From Faucicola sp902506215 (lineage in GTDB: Bacteria; Pseudomonadota; Gammaproteobacteria; Pseudomonadales; Moraxellaceae), in contig CP069437.1 of NCBI GenBank assembly GCA_016888885.1, positions 2,418,001 to 2,482,000 on the forward strand: a stretch of 64,000 nt of DNA, given 5' to 3'. This document shows positions 25,922 through 34,782 of the stretch, piece by piece (position 1 is the stretch's first letter; each line of letters opens with the position of its first letter). The notes below the pieces were generated by a model. That model was given only the letters and a program-made list of their open reading frames with translations, searched no databases and was not told the origin of the DNA. The position numbers and the translations under genes are program-made.

Positions 25922-25947
25922 AACTGGGCGAATTTTAACTGGGCGAA
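25918..25947. repeat. Perfect 15-bp tandem duplication
   Basis: TTTTAACTGGGCGAA occurs twice without a spacer (25918-25932 and 25933-25947), immediately after the terminator and about 170 bases before hisD. It looks like a replication-slippage duplication; no function is evident. Confidence 0.8.
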
Positions 25948-26114
25948 AACTAAAAGCGGTGACGGGTTGGCCCAGTTTAGTCGATTTTGATGCGCTAGCT
26001 TTGATGCACCAATTTTGATGGGTTGGCGAAGCTTTGCAGGCTAAAAAGCCGCTTTCATCCATGAAGAAATTTGTTATGCTATGTGTTAGTCATTTTTATT
26101 CTTAGGGGAATACC

Positions 26115-27410
26115 ATGCGATTGTTAAATAGCCAACAAGCCAGTTTTGAGCAGGAATTGACAGAGCTGCTTGCTTTTGAAACGGTAAATGATCCAGCGCT
26201 ACTGGCTACGGTCGATGATATTATCGCGCAAGTTCGTCAGGGTGGGGATGAGGTAGTGTTAAAACTGACCCAACAATTTGACAAGCATCCTGCCAAAACT
26301 TTTGCCCAGCTAGAGATTTCACAAGAAAAGCTCAAACAAGCATTTGATGGGTTAAATCCTACAATCAAGCAAGCGCTTGAACTGGCGGCACAGCGCGTCA
26401 CATCTTTTCACGAACGCCAACGGCAAGAAAGCTGGACGTATCAAGATGCGCTAGGCAATACGCTTGGACAACAAGTTACGCCACTCGATAAAGTGGGTAT
26501 TTATGTGCCAGGTGGGCTGGCAAGTTATCCATCTAGCGTCTTGATGAATGCGTTACCCGCCAAAGTGGCAGGGGTCGGACAAATTATTATGGTGGTGCCT
26601 GCGCCTCATGGTGAACTAAATCCCTTGGTATTGGCAGCCGCTTATTTGGCGGGTGTGGATAAAGTCTTTACCATTGGGGGCGCGCAAGCGGTGGCAGCGT
26701 TGGCTTATGGCACTAACACCATTCCGCAAGTCGATAAAATCACAGGACCTGGCAATAAATACGTGGCAGCCGCCAAACGCGCCGTATTTGGGCAAGTGGG
26801 CATTGATATGATTGCAGGTCCCTCGGAAGTACTGGTATATGCCGAAGGTGTGGCAAATGATAAAGCGGATTGGTTAGCCATGGATTTATTGTCGCAAGCT
26901 GAGCATGACACCGTCGCACAAGCGATTTTTGTCACCCCATCTGAGCCATTACTCAAAAAAGTTGCGCAGGAAATCGAAAAAGCCTTAGCAGATTTGCCCA
27001 AAGCTGAAATCGCTAAAGCGGCGATTGCCAACCGTGGCGCGCTGATTTTGGTGAAAGACCGAGCAGAGGGTATTGAGGTGATTAACCGCATTGCGCCGGA
27101 GCATTTGGAGTTATCAGTAGATGATCCAGAAGCGATGGTCAAAGATGTCCGCCATGCGGGCGCTATCTTTATGGGGCGCTATACCCCTGAAGCGATTGGC
27201 GATTATTGCGCTGGCCCTAATCACGTGTTGCCAACGTCAGGTACCGCACGCTTTAGTTCACCGCTTGGCGTGTATGATTTTCAAAAGAAATCTTCGATTA
27301 TTTATTGTAGCGAGCAAGGTAGCCAAACGTTGGCAAAAACCGCCGATATACTGGCGGTGGAAGAGAATTTGGATGCCCACGCGCGTTCAGCCCGTTACCG
27401 TGTGAAATAG
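26115..27410 (+). CDS. hisD: Histidinol dehydrogenase
   Basis: 431 residues. HisD oxidises histidinol to histidine in two NAD-dependent steps and needs Zn. Zinc-ligand candidates are in place: Gln and His in LLSQAEHD, Asp in EAIGDYCAGPNHVLPT and His in LDAHARSARYR. The nucleotide-binding region has ITGPGNKYVAAAKR. GGGGAA precedes the ATG. In many relatives hisC follows hisD; here the next gene is lifO on the opposite strand, 73 bases away. Confidence 0.97.
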   Translation: MRLLNSQQASFEQELTELLAFETVNDPALLATVDDIIAQVRQGGDEVVLKLTQQFDKHPAKTFAQLEISQEKLKQAFDGLNPTIKQALELAAQRVTSFHERQRQESWTYQDALGNTLGQQVTPLDKVGIYVPGGLASYPSSVLMNALPAKVAGVGQIIMVVPAPHGELNPLVLAAAYLAGVDKVFTIGGAQAVAALAYGTNTIPQVDKITGPGNKYVAAAKRAVFGQVGIDMIAGPSEVLVYAEGVANDKADWLAMDLLSQAEHDTVAQAIFVTPSEPLLKKVAQEIEKALADLPKAEIAKAAIANRGALILVKDRAEGIEVINRIAPEHLELSVDDPEAMVKDVRHAGAIFMGRYTPEAIGDYCAGPNHVLPTSGTARFSSPLGVYDFQKKSSIIYCSEQGSQTLAKTADILAVEENLDAHARSARYRVK

Positions 27411-27483
27411 GTTCAAACGCGCCTTTGGTAATTCAACAGCTTATGGCAATTCAACAGAGCATTTAACTCCTTTAACTGGGAAG

Positions 27484-28602
27484 TTAACGCTGCTTTGTCA
27501 ATACATCTAGGCGTAGCCGTTCTTCAGGCGTAAACATCGTCTGCTGTAACGCCACAATTTGTTGCTGTGCTTGCGGCACATTACCCAATTTGCTCAGTAT
27601 TTGGTTAGACTGTGTCTGATAAGTTGCCACACGCTGCGCAAATTGCGCTTCGGACTGGTCAAGCTGCTCAAGCCGTTTGACCGCTTCGGGGGAAACGTAT
27701 TGACTACGCATGGCATTGATTTGGCTTCGCGTTGCCCCTTGCTGCTGCATTTGCTGCGTTTGCGCCAATAACTTGTCAATATTGCGCTGCTCGGTTAGCT
27801 TTGTCTGTAGATGTGGGTCTTTAACACTGGCGATATAGGCAGTTTGCGCCTTATCAATGATGGCTTGGCGCTGGTCATTGCTAAGTTGCGCGTTTTGGTT
27901 GGCTTCGACGACCGTCATGTTATAGTCATTGAGGGCTTGTTCATCGCCAAAAAAGGCTTCACGGGTTTTGGCGTCAAAATAGCGGACTTGCAGCTGTTGT
28001 ACTGCGCGTAATTGGTTTTTAATCGCAGATAAATCTAATGCGCTGACGTTGGGGTTTTGCTGTACTTTAGGCTTATCTAGCTGGCTGACAGCAGTCAAAT
28101 AGGTGAGATAATTTTGAAAAATGTTAACCGCTTGGCTTGCGGCAGGCTCAGGCGTATGTTCACGAATATAGGCAATCACCCGTTGTTCAATCTGGGTTAA
28201 CGGCTCTTCCCCTTGTGCGGACAAAAAGTAATCAAACAGTCGGCGCAAACCGGCAGTCACCACCAATTGCTTATTTTCATCGATAATAATTTCGCCATCG
28301 ACTTGGGTGCCTTGTAGTGATTTGGGCAGTGATGTGGCCAGTGATATGGGCAAGGGGTCAGCGTTCGCGCTGACGGAGGATGCATTGGCGAGCGTTGCGG
28401 TTTGATGGGACGGCAATACACCCGATGGCATGGTACTAGCAGCATCATGCGGCAAAGGATTGGCTGTTTTAACAGCGTCCTTAGGTTTTAACCACAGTAT
28501 GCAGGCTATCAATAATGCGATGATGCCACTGGCTAATACGATTATTAGCCAGTTTATCGGTCGTTGGTTTGTGTTAGGGTTGTTTGAAGGAACCATAGGC
28601 AT
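27484..28602 (-). CDS. lifO: Lipase foldase (lipase-specific chaperone)
   Basis: 372 residues. A single hydrophobic segment at about residues 17-40 anchors it in the inner membrane, followed by a Pro/Ala/Ser-rich linker and a helical periplasmic domain. The foldase signature RxxFDYFLSAxGE is exact in RRLFDYFLSAQGE. LifO folds the cognate secreted lipase in the periplasm before export by the type II system. It starts 4 bases after the lipase stop, so both are made from one transcript. Confidence 0.93.
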   Translation of the reverse strand: MPMVPSNNPNTNQRPINWLIIVLASGIIALLIACILWLKPKDAVKTANPLPHDAASTMPSGVLPSHQTATLANASSVSANADPLPISLATSLPKSLQGTQVDGEIIIDENKQLVVTAGLRRLFDYFLSAQGEEPLTQIEQRVIAYIREHTPEPAASQAVNIFQNYLTYLTAVSQLDKPKVQQNPNVSALDLSAIKNQLRAVQQLQVRYFDAKTREAFFGDEQALNDYNMTVVEANQNAQLSNDQRQAIIDKAQTAYIASVKDPHLQTKLTEQRNIDKLLAQTQQMQQQGATRSQINAMRSQYVSPEAVKRLEQLDQSEAQFAQRVATYQTQSNQILSKLGNVPQAQQQIVALQQTMFTPEERLRLDVLTKQR

Positions 28603-28606
28603 AAGC

Positions 28607-29656
28607 TTACAACGATTGACCTTTTAAGCGATTGACTTGGTTGCGATAGACAGTCAATGGATTGGTGTCTAGCAAACTGACAATGCCAAATACCTGATTC
28701 ACTGAATCCATATGATTCATTTTATAGTTATCACGAATCACTGCACCCAGACGACTTGAACAGGGTGAGACAAGCCCATCATTGGCTTCGCCATTGAATG
28801 ATAAACCCGTCAACCCCAGCACCGTATCAGACGGATCGACAAGCATGGTCATAGTTTGGGCGCCACTAAGTGAGTAGTAACGTACATTATTGACCACCGT
28901 GTTTTTTGGGTATCCACAATAACTGGTCGGCATGGCTGCAGGGAATTTTTGGTTAAATTTGGCCGCATAATTGGTGGTGAGTGCATTGACGGCTGCCCAG
29001 CCATCTTGCTGCTGCAGTTGATTGAGTGGCACGCCAGATCCGATGTCCATCGCACCGCCCACCAATTCAAAAAACTTGATTGCCATTAAAGAGGCGGTAT
29101 TAAATTCGCCAGCGGGTAAGCCATCAGCCGCACTGCCTTCAGTCACCATTTTGACCGTCCAATCCGCCATTTTTGAGCCTTGCTCAGGGCTGGAAATCGC
29201 CGTCACAGATGAGACTAGCGATGGCGCAACCCCCGCCACATAGCGAATATCAATCCCACCTTGGCTATGACCGATTAAGTTAACCTTCGGGCTGCCGGTG
29301 ATGGCAATGATGGTTTTGATTTGTTGGAGTAGCTGCTCACCGCGCACTTCGGTGTCATTGACACTTGATGTCTTGGTCACATACACACTGGCGCCATTTT
29401 TGGTGAGATCTTGAGGGATGCCATTAAAATAATCGACCAAACCAAACATTTTGCTCCAGCCACCAAGCCCATGAGCAAGCACGATAGGGTATTTGGTTTT
29501 TGCATAATCTGAGGTGGCGTTAAGGGTGGTGACTGCGACACAGCCAGTGGCATTGGCACAGTTGTAATAACTTGAGGCATAAGAAGATGCAGAAAATGCG
29601 ATGGAAGAAAAAAGCAATCCTTTGGCGGCACGGCGCATAAAGCGATGATTTGACAT
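28607..29656 (-). CDS. lip: Secreted triacylglycerol lipase, family I
   Basis: 349 residues with an N-terminal signal peptide (RRAAKGLLFSSIAFSASSYA). The alpha/beta-hydrolase core shows the oxyanion motif VLAHGLGGW, nucleophile S131 in GHSQGG, the acid Asp in NDGLVSPCSS and catalytic His in YKMNHMDSVNQ. The last two blocks closely resemble Pseudomonas family I.1/I.2 lipases, which carry a disulfide at this place. Such lipases require a dedicated foldase, and lifO lies directly downstream. AAGGA lies on the minus strand before the ATG. The mature enzyme is probably secreted outside the cell. Confidence 0.93.
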   Translation of the reverse strand: MSNHRFMRRAAKGLLFSSIAFSASSYASSYYNCANATGCVAVTTLNATSDYAKTKYPIVLAHGLGGWSKMFGLVDYFNGIPQDLTKNGASVYVTKTSSVNDTEVRGEQLLQQIKTIIAITGSPKVNLIGHSQGGIDIRYVAGVAPSLVSSVTAISSPEQGSKMADWTVKMVTEGSAADGLPAGEFNTASLMAIKFFELVGGAMDIGSGVPLNQLQQQDGWAAVNALTTNYAAKFNQKFPAAMPTSYCGYPKNTVVNNVRYYSLSGAQTMTMLVDPSDTVLGLTGLSFNGEANDGLVSPCSSRLGAVIRDNYKMNHMDSVNQVFGIVSLLDTNPLTVYRNQVNRLKGQSL

Positions 29657-29960
29657 ATACTGATCCTTGTAAAGTCATAATGAAGTTTCGCTGTCCTATG
29701 GATTAATTTAACCTAAATCAAGAATTTGTGAATCAAATAAAATGACTTATCAGTATATTTTTTGGCAAAGTCAGTTGATGCAGTATGTAGATAGGGTTAA
29801 AGATCAAGTGATGTATTGGCACAATTGGCGTGCCATCTACAAAAGCAGGCACAAATTGTCATTGATTTTTTGCTATGATTTGCTAAGGTAACGGCTGATT
29901 TTTCGTTTTTGCTGTTTATTGATTTTTTGCCCCTCATAACAAGAGAATAACTGACCCACT
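29657..29960. promoter_or_regulatory. Divergent control region between the lipase and TerC/CBS genes
   Basis: This 304-base gap separates two divergent genes. For the plus-strand gene, TGCTATGAT at 29871-29879 is an extended -10 (TGnTATGAT), and AAGAGAA lies before the start. For the lipase, AAGGA is the ribosome binding site; a minus-strand TTGATT followed 17 bases later by TAGGAC is only a weak promoter candidate. No conserved operator, riboswitch or small ORF was recognised. Confidence 0.4.
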
Positions 29961-31529
29961 ATGTTAGAACTACTATCTGACCCGTCAGCGTGGCTAAGCC
30001 TTGCGACGCTTGTCATTCTTGAGATTGTTTTAGGTATTGATAATCTTGTCTTTATTGCCATCTTAGCCAATAAACTCCCGCCGCACCAGCGCGCTAAAGC
30101 CCGAAATTTAGGTCTAGGTTTAGCATTACTCATGCGATTGGTGCTCTTATCCATGATGTCATGGCTCATCACCTTAACCGATCCTGTGCTCACTTTGGGA
30201 AGTTTTGATTTATCGGTTCGCGATATTATTTTATTGGTAGGCGGGGTTTTCTTGCTGTTTAAAGCAACGACAGAGCTGCATGAGCGGCTGGAAGGAAAAC
30301 CTGAACATACCAACCAAAGCAAAGTGCAAGCTGGGTTTATGGCGGTTGTCGCACAGATTGTGATTTTGGACGCAGTGTTCTCGTTTGACGCGGTGATTAC
30401 CGCCGTAGGTATGGCAAAACACCTTGAAATCATGATGGCGGCAGTGATCATTGCTATGGTATTGATGGTGGCTGCGTCTAAAGCCTTGACTGAGTTTGTC
30501 GGTCGTCACCCGACCGTGGTGATTTTATGCTTAAGTTTCCTATTGATGATTGGCTTTAGCTTGATTGTCGAAGGACTAGGCTTTCATATGCCAAAAGGTT
30601 ACTTGTACGCGGCGATTGCGTTCTCAATTTTGATTGAAGTGTTTAACCAAGTAGCCAAACGCAATAAAACCAAATATGAAAATCAAATTCCGATTCGTGA
30701 CCGTACTGCGGATGCAATTTTACGCTTAATGGGTGGTAAAACCGAAGAAGCGGTTACCCCAGAGAATAATTCAGAACATTTTGATTTTGATAGTATGCCA
30801 TTTGCACAAGAAGAGCGTTATATGATTAGTGGCGTACTAGCGCTTAATGAGCGCGATGTGCATACCATCATGACGCCGCGCAATGATATCTCTTGGGTCA
30901 ATATCAACGGTAGCCGCGAAGAAATGCGCGCGCAATTGCTTGATACGCCGCATAGCTTGTTCCCTGTGTGCCGAGATACCATCGATAAAGTGCTCGGGGT
31001 AGTACGCGCCAAAGACTTTTTGGATTTGCTCTATAAGAATGTCGCAGATATTGAAACCGCCATTAAACCATTACTTAACAAGCAGCAGCCTGTGTTTGTG
31101 TCAGAGAGCATTGACAATCTAAAACTGCTCAATATGCTCAAAAAAGCCAAAGGTAATTTGGCGATGGTGATTGATGAATACGGTCAAGTCGCAGGACTAG
31201 TGACACCGCTTGATGTGCTAGAGGCGATTGCAGGTGAGTTCCCTGATGAAGATGAAACCTTAGAAATTATCCCCTATGACGATTACTGGATTGTGGATGG
31301 CACAGCAAGTTTGCACCAACTACGTTTGGAGCTTGACGATCCAGATTTTCTACTCGATGCCGATCAGTTCACTATTGGCGGGTATTTGATTTCGCAGCTG
31401 ACCGACGCCCCAAAAGTCAATCAAACCATTGATATCGGTGGCTATAAGTTTACCATTCTAGAAACTTCAACATCGCGCATTTTGAAATTAAAAGTTGAAC
31501 GTGAAGCCCCGATGGTGGCAACGGTGTAA
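29961..31529 (+). CDS. TerC/CBS domain inner-membrane protein (YoaE/YegH type)
   Basis: 522 residues in three parts. Residues 1-240 are a TerC-like membrane domain with seven or so helices, including EIVLGIDNLVFIAI and VFSFDAVITAVG, each with the acidic residue typical of TerC. A CBS pair follows at about 280-410 (IMTPRNDISWV and DEYGQVAGLVTPLDVLEAI). The end at about 430-515 is a CorC/HlyC-type domain. Proteins of this build are thought to export metal ions such as Mn or Mg; the substrate here is not known. A strong bidirectional terminator follows. Confidence 0.88.
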   Translation: MLELLSDPSAWLSLATLVILEIVLGIDNLVFIAILANKLPPHQRAKARNLGLGLALLMRLVLLSMMSWLITLTDPVLTLGSFDLSVRDIILLVGGVFLLFKATTELHERLEGKPEHTNQSKVQAGFMAVVAQIVILDAVFSFDAVITAVGMAKHLEIMMAAVIIAMVLMVAASKALTEFVGRHPTVVILCLSFLLMIGFSLIVEGLGFHMPKGYLYAAIAFSILIEVFNQVAKRNKTKYENQIPIRDRTADAILRLMGGKTEEAVTPENNSEHFDFDSMPFAQEERYMISGVLALNERDVHTIMTPRNDISWVNINGSREEMRAQLLDTPHSLFPVCRDTIDKVLGVVRAKDFLDLLYKNVADIETAIKPLLNKQQPVFVSESIDNLKLLNMLKKAKGNLAMVIDEYGQVAGLVTPLDVLEAIAGEFPDEDETLEIIPYDDYWIVDGTASLHQLRLELDDPDFLLDADQFTIGGYLISQLTDAPKVNQTIDIGGYKFTILETSTSRILKLKVEREAPMVATV

Positions 31530-31545
31530 ACCAATGCTTGGGTAT

Positions 31546-31573
31546 AAAAAAAGGGGTAATTAACCCCTTTTTT
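31546..31573. terminator. Bidirectional terminator
   Basis: AAAAAAAGGGGT at 31546-31557 pairs with ACCCCTTTTTT at 31563-31573 around AATTA. T-runs on both strands suit both the TerC/CBS gene and the convergent lipoprotein gene. Confidence 0.88.
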
Positions 31574-31597
31574 ATTACTTTTTTAGGGATATAACAA

Positions 31598-32071
31598 TTA
31601 AGGAATTTGCTTAATCGTCAAGGTGATAGTAGGCAGATTGCCCGTTGACGAGGCAGCAGATTGACTGGATACAGGCGTGGGCGATAGCGCAGTCAAGGTA
31701 ATATCCCTGTTGGCAAAACGCTGTGTTTGACGCAAGTCACCGCGCAAATCCCCAATCGATAGGTTAAGGGTTTGTGGGCGAGAGGTAGTGGTCATAGCCG
31801 TGACCGCTACTGTGGCATTGCCTGCCCAAATACACTGTACATCTGTGGCACAGCGGCTATCATTGAGCACTTTATCAAAAGTCAGATTTAGCTGGTGTTC
31901 TTTAACAAAGATGTTTTGCCCCAGTGCAAGCGTGACCGTGCGAGTGGCATTGGTTGGCTGGTTGACTGTTGAAGGTGTTGGCTTGGCGGGCAACGTAGGC
32001 GCAGTCATACAGGCGGTTAATAGGCTCGTAGTGAGTAAGGCGATGCTTGTGGTTTGAATGATTTTTTTCAT
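31598..32071 (-). CDS. Lipoprotein of unknown function
   Basis: 157 residues. The N-terminus MKKIIQTTSIALLTTSLLTAC is a lipoprotein signal with lipobox LTAC and lipidated Cys21. A Pro/Thr-rich linker follows. The body has a beta-rich look and the motif DSRCATDVQCIWAGNA, a two-cysteine block found in a family of small bacterial secreted or lipoproteins that has no assigned role. It lies alone between the terminator at 31546-31573 and coaX. Confidence 0.75.
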   Translation of the reverse strand: MKKIIQTTSIALLTTSLLTACMTAPTLPAKPTPSTVNQPTNATRTVTLALGQNIFVKEHQLNLTFDKVLNDSRCATDVQCIWAGNATVAVTAMTTTSRPQTLNLSIGDLRGDLRQTQRFANRDITLTALSPTPVSSQSAASSTGNLPTITLTIKQIP

Positions 32072-32116
32072 CGGTGATTTCCTTTTTTTCTTAACGGTTA
32101 ATTTTATTTCTGGTTT

Positions 32117-32863
32117 TTAGTTTTGATTTTTAGTGTTATTTTTGGCGGCAAAAAAACGCTGTAGTCCCGCCAATACCAAGTCTTGCCGAATTTCCACGCT
32201 GGCTGATAGGTGCGGCTCAAAAGTATGAGCATCACCGCCTGTCATGGTGATTTCAAATTGTGGATAGCGATGAATGGTTTCATTGATCGCCCCAACAATG
32301 GATAACATAATACCATGATGCACTGCGTCTTGAGTATTGGTGCCTGAATCTATACTATCAAAAGTGCCATCAATAATACTAATCTGGCGCGTTCCTGAGA
32401 ATAGCGACTCGCGCTGCAAATAGATACTGGGGAAAATATAGCCCCCCAAGTGATGACACTGATCGACCAAATCAATGGTAACGGCAGTGCCGCAGCCAAT
32501 CACGCATTGTTTTTTGCTAGGCTTGATGATACCGAGCATTTGTAGCCAGCGGTCAACGCCAAGTTGGGCGGGGTTATAGTCGCTCGACATCAGCGCGTGC
32601 TTGGCATGGACTTGGGCAAATTCAAACGGTTTTTGCAATCGCTCTAGGCTTTCTGCGACGTGATTATTGACGGCCTGTCCAAGCACGGATGATACCCCGA
32701 TAAAGTCAGGATTGAGTCGTTCAAGCCGAAAGGTCAACCCTTTGAGCAATTCGGCAGGCGCTTGCAAATGCTGCTCAGCTGCATGATCGAGCACTTGACC
32801 GCTATCGTCCGTGAGCCAATATTTTAAGCGGGTATTACCCAAGTCTAGCCAAAGTTTTGTCAT
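32117..32863 (-). CDS. coaX: Type III pantothenate kinase
   Basis: 248 residues of the ASKHA fold. Motifs: WLDLGNTRLKYW (phosphate 1), GVDRWLQMLG, CGTAVTIDLV (phosphate 2) and GGYIFPS, then TGGDAH. CoaX phosphorylates pantothenate, the first step of CoA synthesis, and unlike CoaA is not feedback-inhibited by CoA. Together with CoaBC at 19759 it covers the early pathway. It is located 26 bases after birA on the same strand, a common pair. Confidence 0.95.
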   Translation of the reverse strand: MTKLWLDLGNTRLKYWLTDDSGQVLDHAAEQHLQAPAELLKGLTFRLERLNPDFIGVSSVLGQAVNNHVAESLERLQKPFEFAQVHAKHALMSSDYNPAQLGVDRWLQMLGIIKPSKKQCVIGCGTAVTIDLVDQCHHLGGYIFPSIYLQRESLFSGTRQISIIDGTFDSIDSGTNTQDAVHHGIMLSIVGAINETIHRYPQFEITMTGGDAHTFEPHLSASVEIRQDLVLAGLQRFFAAKNNTKNQN

Positions 32864-32889
32864 AAGTGAGAGCCTTTGAGTGGGATGCT

Positions 32890-33819
32890 TTATTTGTGTT
32901 TATTTGCCTGCAATGATGAAACGGCTGAATCCAAAACTTGAATGGTGCCTGTCCAAATCGTTTGTGTGCTGCCATCTGCTTGCTCAATGGTTAGACAGCC
33001 TTGTGCATCGATACCTGCTGCAATGCCTGTGATTGATTGCTCAGATAAGGCGTTATGAATTTGCAAATGCTTGTTTTTTAATACGTCTCTTTGGGCAAAA
33101 TCATGGATAAATTGCTGGCTTGCTTCAGCCGCTTGCAGCTGATTAAATTGCCCAATCGCATTAGCTATGGCATCGGTGACAGGCTGATAAAATTCACGGG
33201 GCTGTAAGCGCTGCGTTGTCAAATCTTGCAAGCTTACCGCTTGGTAGTTTAAGCCTTCTTGGGTTTGCTCGGTCAGCACAGGGGCATGGGCAATATTGAC
33301 CCCCACACCGATGACGACCCCTAGCATGTGACCTGCGACATTGACAGGCTCTATCAAAATACCCGAGAGTTTTTGAAATTGGTCAGGTAGGTTGTCTTGT
33401 GGTTGATAAAAACCCACATCGTTCACCCATTTGACGCCAATGATTGGCAAATGCTTTGCCAGTCTTGTTTGATTGATGTGTTCTATAATAGGGATTTGAC
33501 TAAGCTGATAACCCACGCACAGTGACAAGCGACCATCTAATCGATAAGATAAGCAAAGATTTTGCTGCCAAGCATAGGCTTGTGTCGGCACATACAGCGA
33601 TAAATAAACATTGCCTAGCGGTGATTGCCATGTTCTGCCATGTTGACCACGTCCGCTAGATTGGGTGTCGGCAGTGAGTAAATGGGGGCGGCTAAAATGC
33701 GGTCGGTTATGGTCGGTGGGCGACTGCGCTTGATAGCTTAGCACCATCCACTCAATCAGCTGGCTGTTGGTTGAGTGGGTGCTGGCTAGATGGGTATGGC
33801 AAAGCGAATCAGTTTTCAT
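32890..33819 (-). CDS. birA: Biotin-protein ligase, without DNA-binding domain
   Basis: 309 residues. The catalytic core shows SSGRGQHGRTWQSPLGNVYL (biotinyl-AMP loop), GVKWVNDV with the conserved Lys, and GVVIGVGVNI; a C-terminal SH3-like domain follows (GIAAGIDAQGCLTIEQ). It joins biotin to the carboxyl-carrier protein of acetyl-CoA carboxylase. The N-terminal winged-helix domain of E. coli BirA is missing, so it should not be a repressor of biotin genes. An extra segment at about residues 30-48 precedes the biotin loop. Confidence 0.93.
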   Translation of the reverse strand: MKTDSLCHTHLASTHSTNSQLIEWMVLSYQAQSPTDHNRPHFSRPHLLTADTQSSGRGQHGRTWQSPLGNVYLSLYVPTQAYAWQQNLCLSYRLDGRLSLCVGYQLSQIPIIEHINQTRLAKHLPIIGVKWVNDVGFYQPQDNLPDQFQKLSGILIEPVNVAGHMLGVVIGVGVNIAHAPVLTEQTQEGLNYQAVSLQDLTTQRLQPREFYQPVTDAIANAIGQFNQLQAAEASQQFIHDFAQRDVLKNKHLQIHNALSEQSITGIAAGIDAQGCLTIEQADGSTQTIWTGTIQVLDSAVSSLQANKHK

Positions 33820-33887
33820 CGAGATAGATATATAGGGTTGGGTTCATAAGCTTAGGCACAATGTTACAAACGACAAAAAGATAAGTT

Positions 33888-33896
33888 TGCTATACT
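33888..33896 (+). promoter_or_regulatory. Extended -10 promoter of the second TSUP gene
   Basis: TGCTATACT (TGnTATACT) lies 33 bases before the start codon. No good -35 was found, which is usual for extended -10 promoters. Confidence 0.45.
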
Positions 33897-33928
33897 AACG
33901 CTATTTTTAATCAAAGGAAATGCAAAAA

Positions 33929-34741
33929 ATGATGTATCTGTGGTTTTTGCTGGCGGGGGCATTTGCTGGCACTTGTGCGGGTCTGTTTGGTGTCGGTGGC
34001 GGATTGATTATCGTACCTGTGCTGATGGCGATTTTTAAAGCGTATGGCTATCCAAGCGATGTTATTACCCATTTGGCGGTAGGGACATCGCTTGCCACGA
34101 TTGTGGTGACCTCCATAAGCTCCATGCAATCGCACAATAAGCGCGGTGGCGTGCGCTGGGATGTATGGCGCAATATGTCAATTGGCTTGGTGGTGGGTAG
34201 TTTTGTTGGTGCTTATATTGCAGATTTATTGCATGGTAAGGTCTTGGCGTTTTTGATTGCTGGCATGGCGCTGTTTATGGGGCTAAAAATGCTTCTGGCT
34301 AAAAAATCGGAAGTTGTCGCGACCACTCACTTGCCATCTGCTCCCGTGCAAACAGCGGTCGGGGGCTTGATTGGCGCAGCATCGGCGATTTTTGGTATTG
34401 GCGGTGGCAGTTTTACCGTGCCGTTTTTGAGCCGTTTTGGTTTGACCATGCAACAAGCGGTGGGTACGTCAGCAGCCTGTGGCTTACCGATTGCCATTGC
34501 AGGGGCGCTCGGGTTTATGTTTTTTGGCAAAGATGTACAGGGCTTGCCAGCTGAGGCGATTGGCTTTGTGCATATCACTGCGTTTTTGTGTATTTCAGTG
34601 ATGAGTTATTTATTTGCCAAAGTGGGGGCAAAATTGGCGCACCAATTGCCTGCCAACACCTTAAAGCGCATGTTTGGTGGTCTGCTGCTGATTGTGGGGG
34701 CAAAAATGATGCTGGGCGCGCTTGGGATTAATTTATGGTAA
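33929..34741 (+). CDS. TSUP (TauE/SafE) family membrane transporter
   Basis: About 270 residues with eight hydrophobic segments. The duplicated family motif is clear: GLFGVGGGLIIVPVLMAI with GTSLATI in the first half, and GIGGGSFTVPFLSRFG with GTSAACGLP in the second. This is the broad TauE/SafE group of anion exporters. ATG at 33920 is in frame too, but AAAGGA at 33913-33918 is only one base away from it, while ATG at 33929 has ten bases of spacing. It differs strongly from the TSUP gene at 17619, so it is not a recent duplicate. It converges with ribA. Confidence 0.87.
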   Translation: MMYLWFLLAGAFAGTCAGLFGVGGGLIIVPVLMAIFKAYGYPSDVITHLAVGTSLATIVVTSISSMQSHNKRGGVRWDVWRNMSIGLVVGSFVGAYIADLLHGKVLAFLIAGMALFMGLKMLLAKKSEVVATTHLPSAPVQTAVGGLIGAASAIFGIGGGSFTVPFLSRFGLTMQQAVGTSAACGLPIAIAGALGFMFFGKDVQGLPAEAIGFVHITAFLCISVMSYLFAKVGAKLAHQLPANTLKRMFGGLLLIVGAKMMLGALGINLW

Positions 34742-34782
34742 AAATAAACCATGGGTTTTGTGTTATGTCATGAGAGTGAATT

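Noticed and set aside
26705..27142. 145-codon minus-strand frame within hisD
   Set aside because: Antisense shadow of a continuous, well-conserved hisD; Ser-rich composition typical of antisense frames.
29873..30451. 192-codon minus-strand frame over the TerC/CBS gene
   Set aside because: Antisense to a conserved membrane domain and of Lys/Ser/Thr-rich composition; no family likeness.
17619..34741. The two TSUP transporters as a recent duplication
   Set aside because: Their motifs match only at family level and their surroundings differ.
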